Source: Eriocheir sinensis
Lineage: Eukaryota > Arthropoda > Malacostraca > Decapoda > Varunidae
Assembly (NCBI RefSeq): GCF_024679095.1
Contig: NC_066520.1
Span: 9,485,908 to 9,549,907 of the forward strand
Length of the DNA stretch: 64,000 nt
Reading direction: 5' to 3'
Shown: one piece after another, positions 30,701 through 43,254 of the stretch
How the letters are laid out: every line of letters begins with the position of its first letter
How positions within the stretch are numbered: the first letter of the stretch is position 1
Position numbers and translations under genes: made by a program
The notes under the pieces: generated by a model
The model's input: only the letters and a program-made list of their open reading frames with translations
Database searches by the model: none
What the model was told of the DNA's origin: nothing

Positions 30701-33310
30701 ATAGCAATGCGGGGAAAAATATAGCAATGCGGGGAAAAATATAGCAATGCGGGGAAAATATAGCAATGCGGGGAAAAATATAGCAATGCAGGGAAAAATA
30801 TAGCAATGCGGGGAAAAATATAGCAATGCAGGGAAAATATAGCAATGCGGGGAAAAATATAGCAATGCGGGGAAAATATAGCAATGCGGGGGAAAAATAT
30901 AGCAATGCGGGGGAAAATATAGCAATGTGGGGAAAAATATAGCAATGCGGGGAAAATATAGCAATGCGGGGAAAAATATAGCAATGCGGGGAAAAATATA
31001 GCAATGCGGGGAAAAATATAGCAATGCAGGGAAAAATATAGCAATGCAGGGAAAAATATAGCAATGCGGGGAAAAATATAGCAATGCGGGGAAAAATATA
31101 GCAATGCGGGGAAAAATATAGCAATGTGGGGAAAAATATAGCAATGCATCGAAAAATATAGCAATGCGGGGAAAAATATAGCAATGTGGGGAAAAATATA
31201 GCAATGCAGGGAAAGATATAGCAATGCAGGGAAAAATATAGCAATGCGGGGAAAAATATAGCAATGTGGGGAAAAATATAGCAATGCGGGTGAAAATATA
31301 GCAATGCGGGGAAAAATATAGCAATGCGGGGAAAAATATAGCAATGCAGGGAAAAATATAGCAATGCGGGGAAAAATATAGCAATGCGGGGAAAAATATA
31401 GCAATGTGGGAAAAAATATAGCAATGCAGGGAAAAATATAGCAATGGAGGGGAAAAATATAGCAATGTGGGGAAAATATAGCAATGTAGGAAAATATAGC
31501 AATGCGGGGAAAATATAGCAATGCGGGGAAAAATATAGCAATGCGGGGAAAAATATAGCAATGCAGGGAAAATATAGCAATGCGGGGAAAAATATAGCAA
31601 TGTGGGGAAAAATATAGCAATGCAGGAAAAATATAGCAATGCGGGGGAAAAATATAATGTGGGGAAAAATATAGCACTGCGGAGAAAAATATAGCAATGC
31701 GGGGAAAAATATAGCAATGCGGGGAAAAATATAGCAATGCAGGGGAAAAATATAACAATGCGGGGAAAATATAGCAATGCGGGGAAAAATATAGCAATGC
31801 GGGGAAAAATATAGCAATGCGGGGAAAAATATAGCAATGCGGGGAAAAATATAGCAATGCAGGGAAAAATATAGCAATGCGGGGAAAATATAGCAATGCA
31901 GGGAAAATATAGCAATGTGGGGGAAAAATATAGCAATGTGGGGAAAAATATAGCAATGCAGGGAAAGATATAGCAATGCAGGGAAAAATATAGCAATGCG
32001 GGGAAAATATATAGCAATGCAGGGAAAAATATAGCAATGCGGGGGAAAATATAGCAATGCGGGGTAAAATATAGCAATGCGGGGAAAATTTTGGCAATGC
32101 GGGGAAAAATATAGCAATGCAGGGAAAATATATAGCAATGCGGGGGAAAAATATAGCAATGGGAAAATATAGCAATGCGGGGAAAAATATAGCAATGCGG
32201 CGGAAAATATAGCAATTCTGTGAAAAATATAGCAATGCGGGGAAAAATATAGCAATGCGGGTAAAATATAGCAATGCGGGGAAAATATAGCAATGCAGTG
32301 AAAAATATAGCAATGCGGGGAAAATATAGCAATGCGGGGAAAATATAGCAATGCGGGAAAATATAGCAATGCAGAAAAATATAGCATTGCGGGGAAAAAT
32401 ATAGCAATGAAGGGGAAACTATAGCAATGCAGGGAAAATATAGCAATGCGGGGAAAATATAGCAATGGGGAAAATATAGCAATGCAGGGAAAATATAGCA
32501 ATGCGGGGAAAAATATAGCGATGCAGAGGAAAAATATAGCAATGCGGGGAAAAATATAGCAATGCGGGGAAAAATATAGCAATGCGGGGAAAAATATAGC
32601 AATGCGGGGGAAAATATAGCAATGCGGGGGAAAATATAGCAATGCGGGGAAAAATATAGCAATGCGGGGGAAAATATAGCAATGCGGGGGAAAATATAGC
32701 AATGCGGGGGAAAATATAGCAATGCAGGGAAAAATATAGCAATGCGGGGGAAAATATAGCAATGCGGGTGAAAATATAGCAATGTGGGGGAAAATATAGC
32801 AATGCGGGGGAAAATATAGCAATGCGGGGGAAAATCTAGCAATGGGGGGAAAATATAGCAATGCGGGGTAAAATATAGCAATGCGGGGGAAAATATAGCA
32901 ATGCGGGGGAAAATATAGCAATGCGGGGGAAAATATAGCAATGCGGGGAAAAATATAGCAATGAAGGGGAAAAATATAGCAATGCGGGGAAAAATATAGC
33001 AATGCGGGGAAAATATAGCAATGCGGGGGAAAATATAGCAATGCGGGGGAAAATATAGCAATGCGGGGGAAAATATAGCAATGCGGGGGAAAATATAGCA
33101 ATGCGGGGGAAAATATAGCAATGCGGGGGAAAATATAGCAATGCGGGGGAAAATATAGCAATGCGGGGGAAAATATAGTAATGCGGGGGAAAATATTGCA
33201 ATGGGGAAAATATAGCAATGCGGGGGAAAATATAGCAATGCGGGGGAAAATATAGTAATGCGGGGGAAAATATAGCAATGCGGGGGAAAATATAGCAATG
33301 CAGGGGAAAA
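27714..33310. repeat. 20-bp satellite-like array, ~280 copies
   Basis: The dominant unit is TATAGCAATGCGGGGAAAAA (20 bp), with 19- and 21-bp length variants. Most copies carry G4A5. The right end (about 32600-33310) is homogenised for G5A4, so the purine run stays nine bases long. The commonest substitutions fall at the single CpG (GCGGGG to GCAGGG or GTGGGG). Other recurring variants are GCAGTGAAAA and truncated GCAATGGGGAAAA. No minus-strand frame of the unit has a stop, and the 20-bp period cycles through all three frames. This is why minus-strand ORFs of 1652, 1534 and 1370 codons overlap here. They are artefacts. Confidence 0.97.
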
Positions 33311-33595
33311 TCTGCTCTCCGGCGATCTATATATAAAAAAAAAAGGAATACGATACGCTTGCCAACGACTTTTTTTTTCCTCCTAACACTTTTCTCTATT
33401 TTGATATAAGCGTAAATTTTCATAATGTTTATTTCTGTCCATCAGGCAAGCGAGTTTTTCATTCCTTGCCTGATTAAATTACTCAGACATTAGCAGACAC
33501 CCCGCAGCGAATTCATTATTATTCTCTCATTATTGGTATGCGACAAGGCTGACCGAATTTAAAATGCAAAAAAAAAAGTCCTAATATTTTCATCT

Positions 33596-33703
33596 TTCAG
33601 TTCCATTTCCCAATTTCCTTACACTAACCCTCTTCTCTCTGCCTCTTACCCTCGCATCGTGTCTCCATTTCATTTCCATTTGCCTGTTTTGCCTTTCCTT
33701 CTT
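33596..33703 (+). repeat. Dispersed duplicate C, copy 2
   Basis: Near-identical to 26549-26657 in the same orientation. It is followed within 30 bp by a LINE 3' end fragment, which the first copy lacks. Confidence 0.85.
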
Positions 33704-33730
33704 TTCCTTCCATTACTTTTTTTTTTGTAG

Positions 33731-33933
33731 GGGCTGGATAATCTCGTACATCAATGAGTTTTCTTTCGACATTGATCAGGACGAAAAGGAGAGGATCAAA
33801 ACACTTCTCCATCCGAAACTGACCTCTCTTATGGCCACTCATCTATAGGAGCCATGTTCAGCGGATTATTTTTGTTTTATTTGTATATTTTCCCTTTGAG
33901 CTGCTTCCTCTGCTGAAAAAAAAGGAATACAGG
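33731..33933 (+). mobile_element. LINE 3' end fragment (family of 6535-8863)
   Basis: The sequence around CTCCATCCGAAACTGACCTC, then GGCCACTC, and later CCCTTTGAGCTGCTTCCTCT followed by an A-run matches the 3' end at 60866-61330. The encoded tail and T-rich 3' UTR correspond to the end of the long copy at 6.5-8.9 kb. It is truncated at the 5' side, with no catalytic motif left. Confidence 0.7.
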
Positions 33934-34020
33934 AACACGCAATCTCCCGCCTGGACCGCTACCTCCCACGGCACGTCAGCCACTTGTGATTATAGTGCAG
34001 ATACCCCGCCATCATCATCA

Positions 34021-34503
<483 letters not shown>

Positions 34504-34739
34504 GATAAAAAGCGAACCCATTCTCTGGAGGACTGTTATGCGCGGGGCCACTCAGCACGGGCCGGGTACCTCATGCAGCGGCGAACACGACCCTCCACCA
34601 AGGCCGCGCCGAGTGGAAATGGGGAACTGATAAGAGCTGCGCGGAGCCTCGGTCTTATCAAACATGTGATTAAGAGGATAGTCAGCGTGTGGTGTCTTTG
34701 CTCATTATAGTCCTTAGAATGCTATAAAGTTAGAGGAAT

Positions 34740-34893
34740 ATCGAATAATGCTTTTAGAACAACGAAAGACATATTCAAAAACAGATTAGATAAATTCATG
34801 GATGGTGATGTAAGGTGGGGTTTGGTTCACAGGAGCTGCCTTGCATAGACCTACCGGCCTCTTGCAGACTCCTTACGTTCTTATGTTCTTATG
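34740..34893 (+). mobile_element. LINE 3' end fragment (family of 44674-46060)
   Basis: It encodes L-D-K-F-M-D-G-D-V-R-W and ends in CCTCTTGCAGACTCCTTA and a TTCTTATG repeat tail. The same nucleotide string ends the minus-strand LINE at 44674-46060, so both belong to one family. Only the last ~150 bp are present, as expected from severe 5' truncation. Confidence 0.8.
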
Positions 34894-35899
34894 ATGTTTT
34901 TTGTTTGTCTTCACTTATTCCTTTATTTTCACTCCTTGGACTTGATGCGGTTAATTTCTCTAAGCCCTTCAGAGTACACAAGGACACTTAGTAATCCAGG
35001 CTAACTGTGCCTCATTAGCTACTAGGGCCGCCATTTACTGAGTAATAACATATAAAATTTAAAGCCTAACTCCACAGCTGCGGCAAGATTCGGACCCCGG
35101 GATCGATGTTCCGTGGAATCAGCAACAGGCGGTAGTGGGCACTCGAAGGCGGGAATGAGTGGAGCGGCATTGTGCACGACATCGGCAGCCAGGGACTCCA
35201 GATAATGGTGCTTAGCAAGGGAACGGAGGAGAGGAAAGAATGAACGCGAGGCGGCTTGATGAAAAATGACGGACAGGCAATCAGCGCGCCTAGACGGGCC
35301 TCCAGCAGTCACTCACTCTTGTCGGCGACGCAGACTAGTGATGGTGGGGAGGGGGGACAGGAGGCAGACAGCGTGTCCCCCTATTGACTGACACACACGT
35401 CACGGCTCCTACAGCGTATAGATTCTGATATACAGGTGCTCCAACACCCCCCCACACCAGCGTATAGAAAGTCACTGTGGATTCTGACATACAGGTGCTT
35501 TACCCCTTCTTCCCCTACACACACACGGGAGGAAGAAGAAAGGGTCGTACCATAAAACAATGTAGTGATGGTGCGCCACTTTCAAGGTACATACATAAGC
35601 GAGATAAAGAACAGAATAAAAAAGTAAAAAATAAGATGAAGCTGAAAAAGAAGACCACATCAATTAACCAAACGACAGCCGGGTTCACGAGGCGGCCAGA
35701 TTGGTTACAACGACACGAAAAAATAAAAAGGTCTCGCTAACACATAAAAAAAAAGGCGAAAGGAATGACACACAGTTAAAGAAAGAAAAAAGCTTACGAA
35801 AACCAGAGAAGGCTGACACAAAAGAAATCCTGGACCCCATTAACCTCAGCCTAAGACGAACCTGCGGGACTTACAGACCTTTTGAAGAAGTGACGAAGA
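34894..35899. other. Unannotated stretch with a short duplication
   Basis: No gene assigned. A ~50-bp duplication around ATTCTGATATACAGGTGCT recurs at about 35422 and 35480. The 96-codon minus-strand ORF 35022-35312 has even amino-acid composition, unlike its neighbours, but no domain I can name. Confidence 0.5.
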
Positions 35900-37130
35900 A
35901 CTTGCGGAAAATCACGAGGAGAGAGAAGAGAGAGAAAAGAATAGAATGTAGATGAGAAGGAACAGCCAGAGAATAGTGACTGGAGCAAGAAAGGAGAAAG
36001 GTGACAGAAAAGAGGTGTGGGAAGAAAATGGTGAAAATGGTACCAAAAGGAGAGGAAGACGAAGGAGGAGAGAGGAGAGGAGGTAGATGAGTAGGAACAG
36101 CTGGAAAAAAAGTGAGTGGAGCTGAAAAGAGGAGAAAAGTGGCAACGTTTGGGAAGAGAAAGGTAATAAGGAGAGAGGAAGATGAAGATGAGGAGAAAGT
36201 AGTGAGTGATAATAATAGTGATGGGAAGATAGAAGATGTAGAGGATGATTCTCGGAGGAGGAAAGTAAAAGATGGAGAATGATGGAAATAATGACGGAGG
36301 AGAAAGGTGACGGAAAAGACGTGTGGGAAGAAGAAGGTAACGAGAGGAGAGAGAAGGATGAAGATGGGAAGAAAGAGGTGGGTGCTAATAGTAGTAATGG
36401 GAGAACAGAAGACGTAGAGGATGATTCGCGGAGGAGGAAAGTAAAAGATGGAGAATAATTGAGAGAATGATGGAGGTGGCAGCAGGAAGATAAAGGAGGA
36501 AATAGAGGAGGGGATACCAGCGAGGAAAAAGAGGAAAGGGAAAAACAGAATAAAGAAAGAGAGGACAAAAGAGAGATAAAAGGTACGGTATAGAGGGTAG
36601 AAAGGGCTTACAATTCTACACGGTCATGGAAAAGAGAAAAGTGTAAATGGAAGAGAAACAGAAAACGAAATGCGATGACGAGGGGGACGAAAAGAAAGAG
36701 ACGGAGGACGAGGAGAGGGATGAAAATGAGGACGAGAACGAGGACGAGGAGGACACACAAGGGGAGGGGAAATAAGGCTTTAATGAAGGCCGGAAGGAGG
36801 CTGCTGAAAAAATAAAAAGGTGGAGCGTTTTAGGAACAGAATGGAGACGCCGGGCATGTAATGAATGATGAAAGGAGAGCACGGTGAAGGTGTGGTGAGG
36901 GAAAGAGAGTGGGACAGAGAGAAAGAGAAGGAGGAGAGGGAGAAAAAAAAAGTTAGCAGAGAAAAGATGGAGAAAGTGGTGAAATATAGAGGAAGAAGAA
37001 AGAAGGTGAGGATAAAGTTTCAGAAGAGGAGCGAACGAGGAGGGAAAAAATGAAAGAGAAAGAAAAAAAAAGAGAAAGGAAAGGAAATTATGAGAATATG
37101 AATGGAATGAAAATACTAAAAAAAAAAGTG
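35900..37130. repeat. Purine-rich tract with internal duplication
   Basis: More than 80 percent purine on the plus strand by eye. A block containing GTAGAGGATGATTC and GGAGGAGGAAAGTAAAAGATG occurs at about 36181-36290 and again at about 36359-36460 (offset ~178 bp). The S/L/F-rich minus-strand ORFs (35912-36568, 36616-37134) follow from this composition. Confidence 0.8.
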
Positions 37131-37235
37131 GCAAGAGTGGACTAATGGTTTGTGGAAGATAAAAATAATTGTAACTGCTGCATGTAAAAAATAAAGAAAA
37201 GGAAGAATTAGATTAAGAAATAGGTAATATGGGAA

Positions 37236-37335
<100 letters not shown>

Positions 37336-37568
37336 CGTGATCCCGGGCGTGCCAGTAAAAGAATCTCGGCAACTCTAAAATTTAAAAAGGATAATGGGCC
37401 GCCCGGATTAGGGTAAAAGTTTCTGAAGTATTATCTGCCTTAAAGAATTCACAAGAGACTGCGCCAAGTGATCCGGAACCTTTCACGCAGGAACCCCACG
37501 CAGGGACAAACCGCATAGGTAACGTACGGATACTAAAAATAGAAAGGTAGAGAAGGATAGACAGACAG

Positions 37569-37573
<5 letters not shown>

Positions 37574-37660
<87 letters not shown>

Positions 37661-37768
37661 ATTGACTAGCTGACTGACTGACTGACTGACTAACTGACCG
37701 ACTGCATGACTGCCTGGCTGACTGACTAACTGATTGATTGATTGATAGATAGATAGATAGATAGATAG
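37574..37768. repeat. (GA)n-(GATT/GACT)n-(GATA)n compound microsatellite
   Basis: (GA)n to about 37658, then GATT/GACT tetranucleotides with substitutions to about 37740, then GATA repeats. All share a GAxx register, suggesting successive point mutation and expansion from one simple repeat. Confidence 0.95.
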
Positions 37769-37994
37769 GCAACTAAAGATAGAGAGGAGAAGAAAGTGAG
37801 AGGCCACAAATAAATCTTATGAGCAAAATTACATGTATTCTTAACGCCAAGGACACAAAAAAAGCCGTGAAAAACAGAGATGAATGAACATAAGGTTGAC
37901 GTAATGTTTCTCCTTCCTCTCTTTGCCCTGACTCTATACCAAGGAGGTTTACAGAGAGCGTCAGAAACTCTATAACTACTGGTCAATCTACTAA

Positions 37995-38115
37995 CTGGAA
38001 ACTCACTAACTGACCTCCACTGAAACTCGCTGACTGACTTATGCTGAAACTTGCCAGCTGACCTCTATTGAAGCTCGCTAACTAACCTCATCTGAATCTG
38101 GTTAACTGACCTGTA
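37995..38115. repeat. ~32-bp minisatellite, four diverged copies
   Basis: Recurring blocks of CTGACCTCcACTGAAaCTCGCT type, each starting AACTGACCT or a close variant. Divergence between copies is substantial. Confidence 0.65.
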
Positions 38116-40744
38116 CCGACGTTTACAAGTGCTGATATACAAGTACCGTGATACAATCATGACCAAATAAGCAGAGTTAGAGTCAAAGTTTGTAATATAT
38201 TGACGGTTTAAGAGATCAACCGTGTCTTCAGTGTGGTCAGTAAGTCTTTACCTTACTTACGAGAAAGGAAAAACGTGTCTCGGCTTAAATTTTCTTTCCT
38301 CTTCTTTATACTTTCTTGGAGGTCCGCTAAATGTTCTCAGTTCGGTGATACATCTTGTTTTCTTACCCTTTCATATCCACTGACGATGCCGACGCCGCCA
38401 TTGCCTTACCGACACAAAAAGCACACGGCCAACAGTACGTCTTGCTGCTCCTCTGATCCTGGCGTCTCCCGTATCAGCAAAACATGGAGGTGTGCTTTTT
38501 TAGAGTGCAGTTTCTCCGCGGAATCTCTCCTCGCCGCGTGCAAGTCAAGTGCAGTGCGCCGGCCTCTCCTCCGCCAACCCTCAGCGTCTTCAGGAGTTTC
38601 ATTTTCTATCTTGCTCTCTTTTCATTCTTCAAAATACTTTACTCCTCATCGTCTGAATTGCAGCCTCAGTTATATTGCGAGATAACTTTTCTTCTTCTCA
38701 TTAAAACTTCCCACTCATTATTCATGGAAGTCGTCCGGTCCAGCGGCGGCAGCAGCAGCAGGCCTGGTCGGTGCTGCCCCGCGGCTGGCTGGAGGCGGAC
38801 CAGCGGGCGGCGTCTCGTCCCGCCCTGCTCGCCGCTTCACGGAACTCCAGGTCCCATCACGTGCAGGATTAAGTTTAATGACGTGTCTAACCCATGCAGC
38901 TTTTAGTAAAACGTTATCCACATTAATATTCTTTATTAATTATCTCCTTTTTTTTAAATGCTTTCCTTTGTGTTCAGTATAATCACACTGTCTGAAACGG
39001 CACCTCTACTGGCACGGTTATTTTGTCTTTTCATGCTTCAGAGTCTTCTATCAGACTACTTAAGTCATTGTCATTATACCCACAAGATGACGGACGCTAC
39101 GACGCGGCCGCTGTGGGCTCAGGGCGGCGTCTGCTGTTGTCCTCCACGCGCTGAACACTGATGTTGATGCTTCTAGATGTTGAGTAACGAGAACACACTC
39201 AGACGAATGAAAAGGGAATGTTTTTTCATGTAACAAAGTTTCCAAACGAGAAGCAAACAAGACTATTAGCTTTTTGAATTTGTGGTTTCACAGACAAAGG
39301 AGTAAACCATTCCGTATTCTCTTTGAGGCAAGAACTGTCTCACTTTTTTTAAATCTCTCGTGCACGTAAATAAAAAAAATTCCTCCGGTTGCTTATCATT
39401 AAGAATATTTACTTATTTACAAAGCTGTTGTTTTAACCTTTCCGAAACACACAAAGAAAGAAAAGCAAAAACAATGTAGGTAACCAAATACCCCTGAAGA
39501 GAATTTCCTTGAACAGGACGTCCCGTTGAGAAAAAGCTCCTCTTGTTCGAGCCAGGAACACAGCGATCGATGCCCAGCTGTCTGCCTGTCACGAGCAACG
39601 CACAGGAATCCTTGATCTCTATTTCCATGCTAACTGTTCTTCTAAATTTGCTAACTATATCGCCCTTCCCGCGGATTTGCTGCATAAGTACGCCTAATTA
39701 TTTCAATCCATTTCTCTGTTATCCAACTTCCAAATGTAGAACTTAATCAGTATTTTCATCCTTTCAATAATTTTACATCCATGCATAAGGGTGACCGGTC
39801 TAGATATCTTCCCGCACCACACCGATGGGTCTGGTTCCTGTCGATGGCTTCTGAACCGCTAAACCCGGAGTCGGCAACAGCTGCACTCATCGCTGGACCT
39901 GACGCAGTGCCGCCCAGTGCGCTGGGAACCAGAGGCTATTGTCTTGACGTTACTGTTCCACACTCACATATTGTATTTTATTGTTACCATTTTTCCAACC
40001 ATCTTATTGCTGCATGAGATCCACACGTCTCATCGACATGACAAAAGCCGCTAATTATTGTTGCCCTTCAATGCGTACACTTAATTAAGCTATTATTTGC
40101 GAGGCAGCATTTGTGTCGCCAACATTATATTCGACATCACTATCAATACAATCGCTTTCAATAACATCAAAGTCTCAACTTTTTTTTATCAAGACAGACG
40201 AGCTAAAAATAAAAATAGATTGCAAAACTATGCAGGAAGAGGACCAAACTTGGAAAAAGAAAAAAGTCCAAAATAGACGGCAATGTTCAACAAATTCGTT
40301 CACACGGCGCCCAGGTACCAAATATTTTTCATTCCCCGCGCTCCCAAAATACAATTTTTTCTTTCTCTTTCCCTCTTCTTTCGGTCCTGGGTCAGTCACG
40401 CGGCCGTCCGACCCCCCTACCACCCACCCACCACCCAGCTACTGTGACCCTCCCGCACCCACCTCACCTCGCAAGTTTTCTTCATCTTTCACGACAGGAC
40501 CGAGAAGTTTGTAGCCCGCCCTCACCTCCCCCCTCCCTGGCTGTAGTACGTGGGGGCATGGGAAGCAGGTTGGCGTCAGAGAAAGAGCGGGTGACGCGTT
40601 CGCCAACCCTCGACGCAGAAAAATGAAAAAAATGCAAAATACCATTGTCGTATTTCCCCGACCTCACGATCCCCTCGAGTAACCGGGACTTCAGGTGCAG
40701 CTGCGGGAGGCCTGGGTCTCGGGTGGCCCTTTTCCGCGAATTTC
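38116..40744. other. Unannotated stretch
   Basis: No gene recognised. It includes a GC-rich patch at 38730-38860 with a GGCAGCAGCAGCAGG run. ORFs of 150 and 140 codons (38233-38685, 38484-38906, plus) and 133 codons (40113-40514, plus) have no recognisable domain. Confidence 0.5.
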
Positions 40745-41545
40745 AACTCTATTTTTACCTTTCTTGATGCTGGGAGGAGGATAAATGAAAAATTCCAATA
40801 CGTTACGGAAAGAGAGCCGGTTCAATTACAGCCTCAAATTGAAAACTATATTACCTTCTTTCCCTTAAGCTACGTGGATGAGTTTCTTGTTACTGTGTTT
40901 TCTTCTTTCCCTCATCGTGTATAGGAGGATCAATGAAAAATCCCTATGAAATATTGAAACGAGGGCGGTTCAGTTATAGCCTCAAGTTTCAAATCATATT
41001 CCTACTTTTCCTTAAGCTACGTTCCTATGCTTTCTGATCTTTCCCTCATCGTGCCAGTCCTGTATGTGGGTGCGTAGGAGGATCAGTGAAAAATCCCTAT
41101 GAAATACTGAAACGAGGGCGGTTCAGTTATACCCTCAAATTGCAAACCATACTCCTTCCTACTTTTCCTTGACCTACGTTCCTATGCTTTTTGGTCTTTC
41201 CTTCACCGTGACATTCCTGTACGTGGGTGAGTATGACAATAAATCAATATCCCTACGACATCCTGAAAAGGGCGGTTCAATTATAGCCTCAAATTGAAGA
41301 GTATATCAACTTCTTTTAAGCTACGTGGACAAGTTTCTTATCCGTATGTATTTTATCCTTTCTTTGCTCGTGTATTCCTGTACGTGAGTGTGTATGAGGA
41401 TAAATGAATAATCCCAAAGAAATGCTGAAGTGAGGGCGGGCCATTTATAGCCTCAAATTTCGAACTATACTACCTACTTTATCTTAAGCTACGTGGATCA
41501 GTTTCTTATTCCTGTTTTTCTCTCCTTTCCCTCAGTGTGATATTC
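40745..41545. repeat. ~150-165-bp tandem repeat, five copies
   Basis: The block GGTTCAATTATAGCCTCAAA recurs at about 40818, 40967, 41119, 41274 and 41438. Each is followed by CTTAAGCTACGT, a T-rich run, CCCTCATCGTG and ATTCCTGTACGTGGGTG, then AGGAGGATAAATGAAAAATCCC. Spacing grows slightly from 149 to 164 bp. Copies have diverged by point changes and small indels. The period is not a multiple of three and no ORF spans it. Confidence 0.9.
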
Positions 41546-42229
41546 CTGTACGCTGGAGTGTGGTAGCCGTAGAGTTGCAGCACGTGTCCCCCCCTGGCGG
41601 TGTTGCGGAGCAGTTTGTTGTGGTTCCTGCACTCAAGCGCTGCGACCCGCGCTCATGTTTGCTCTGCGGGATTTTTGCGTCTCTTTTTGCCTTCCGAGGG
41701 GTCGAGGCGATAATCAGGCGTGAGGAGCGTAAACTAATTCCTTCAGCAAACAGAGACTCGGTTTGTGCTCTATGTACCATGTGGGGCAACGACTGTAAAA
41801 TTAATGCTCGTGTAACTAATTCCGGAAAACGAGAAAACGTGTCCCTAATTACGAAGAAAACACAACACCGAAACTTTCCGCCCATTACCCTCCTCGCAGA
41901 TATTACTTTTGAGGAAACACAATCGATACAGTTTCGTGGAGGATGCATAAAGACTTCAAACCTAATGAAAACGGAATCCAAGAACTTGCAGCGACCGGGG
42001 AGAAGGAGGGAAGGGCAGGGTAGGGCAAGGCAGGGGAGGAGGAACAGGGAATCAAGTCTCCTCGTAAGCTAACTTTAACGCCCTTCATTCTTTCCTCGGC
42101 CAAGACGGGGGTTAAAGTTGAGCTTCCTTCCGTAGAGGTTTTTATTATATCTTTTTTGGCGAGATTTTTGAAGTGCAGCTACAAAGAGGAAAGGCTTTAT
42201 TTTTTTGTTCTGTTTGTTTCAGGGGGTTG

Positions 42230-42232
<3 letters not shown>
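41546..42232. other. Unannotated stretch, two antiparallel ORFs
   Basis: ORFs of 170 codons (41560-42072, plus) and 149 codons (41532-41981, minus) overlap. Neither shows a domain I recognise, and they cannot both be real. The composition is more balanced than its surroundings, so an exon is possible but unsupported. Confidence 0.4.

Positions 42233-42320
<88 letters not shown>
42233..42320. repeat. (GT)n microsatellite
   Basis: About 44 GT dinucleotides. Both C-V-C-V and T-H-T-H ORFs over it are artefacts. Confidence 0.97.
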
Positions 42321-42324
<4 letters not shown>

Positions 42325-42779
42325 ATACCCTTCCCACACGCACACAAAAAAAGGTAATGACACAAGCTAATGACTGAATTACTGAAGCTTGGCAAGTGAG
42401 AAGGCGATGTATTCCAAATGATGATGATGATTATGATGATGATGATGAGGAGGAGGAGGAGGAGGAGGAGGATAGGGATGTAACAGAAATACTACCCCTG
42501 AATGTGAGGATAAAGACGGAGGGACTGAGCGAGGAGGTGGTGATGGATGAAGATAAAGGACGCCCGAGAAGGAAAATATGACTCAGGGCCCAGTTGTAGG
42601 GAGAGGAGAGGGATGAGGACGTGAGGGCGAGGAGATGGGAAAATCAGCATATTCAGATGAAGAGATAGAGCCCCTTAAGTGGAAGCAAATAAGGTGCGAA
42701 CGATCAATAAGCGATGACGGAAGACGGAGTGATAAAATGCGATGAAGGTTCGTGTCCCCCTCGTCGCTGAGAGAAAATG
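42321..42779. other. Unannotated stretch with GAT/GAG run
   Basis: A (GAT)n-(GAG)n run at about 42420-42470 gives a short acidic ORF. Otherwise nothing is recognisable. Confidence 0.5.
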
Positions 42780-42962
42780 GGTCATCTTTTTAAACACTCC
42801 GTCTCCCGAGGACGCATATTTAAGTAGACTTGCGTAGGAGTTTAGGCTATTTCCAGGGGTAGTTTTATGACCCTTTTTGTTGTTTGACCCTTCTTCTGTA
42901 CCATGAACCTAAAAAAAAGCACTCCTTTGACCCCGATTGATCTCCTTTTCGGCCTTTGGAAA
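42780..42962 (-). repeat. Dispersed repeat A, copy 1
   Basis: The reverse complement matches 43811-43995 and 55290-55480. Shared blocks include GGAGATCAATCGGG, GGTTCATGGTACAGAAGAAG and ATAAAACTACCCCTGGAAA. The family is ~180 bp, with no TIR or tail that I could define. A (GT)n tract begins about 30 bp beyond its 5' end. Confidence 0.85.
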
Positions 42963-42992
42963 TTGATGATATTAGGGGTGGAATACCAACTG

Positions 42993-43034
<42 letters not shown>
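42993..43034. repeat. (GT)n microsatellite
   Basis: About 21 GT dinucleotides, next to repeat A copy 1. Confidence 0.97.
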
Positions 43035-43037
<3 letters not shown>

Positions 43038-43254
43038 CGAACTCCCCCAGCTGTACCATCGGAAACACACTGACGCCCTCCGCTGCAGTGCGCCAATACC
43101 GCCACAACACCAGAAAACAATACGTTCACGGACTCTCCTTCGTTCCAGCAGCGGGTTATAAGCAAGGCCGCGGCCACTGAGAGCCTCGCCCCGCACCAGC
43201 GCTCCCCGGGGGCACGCGGACTAAAGTTTGCCCGCAGCCAAGTCCAGCGAGGGC

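Noticed and set aside
27714..33310. CRISPR-like regular repeat
   Set aside because: There are no unique spacers; units are directly contiguous. The genome is evidently eukaryotic.
27709..33423. Overlapping minus-strand ORFs of 1652, 1534 and 1370 codons
   Set aside because: The 20-bp unit has no stop codon in any minus-strand frame, so three overlapping long ORFs are expected without coding. Indels of single bases occur freely among copies.
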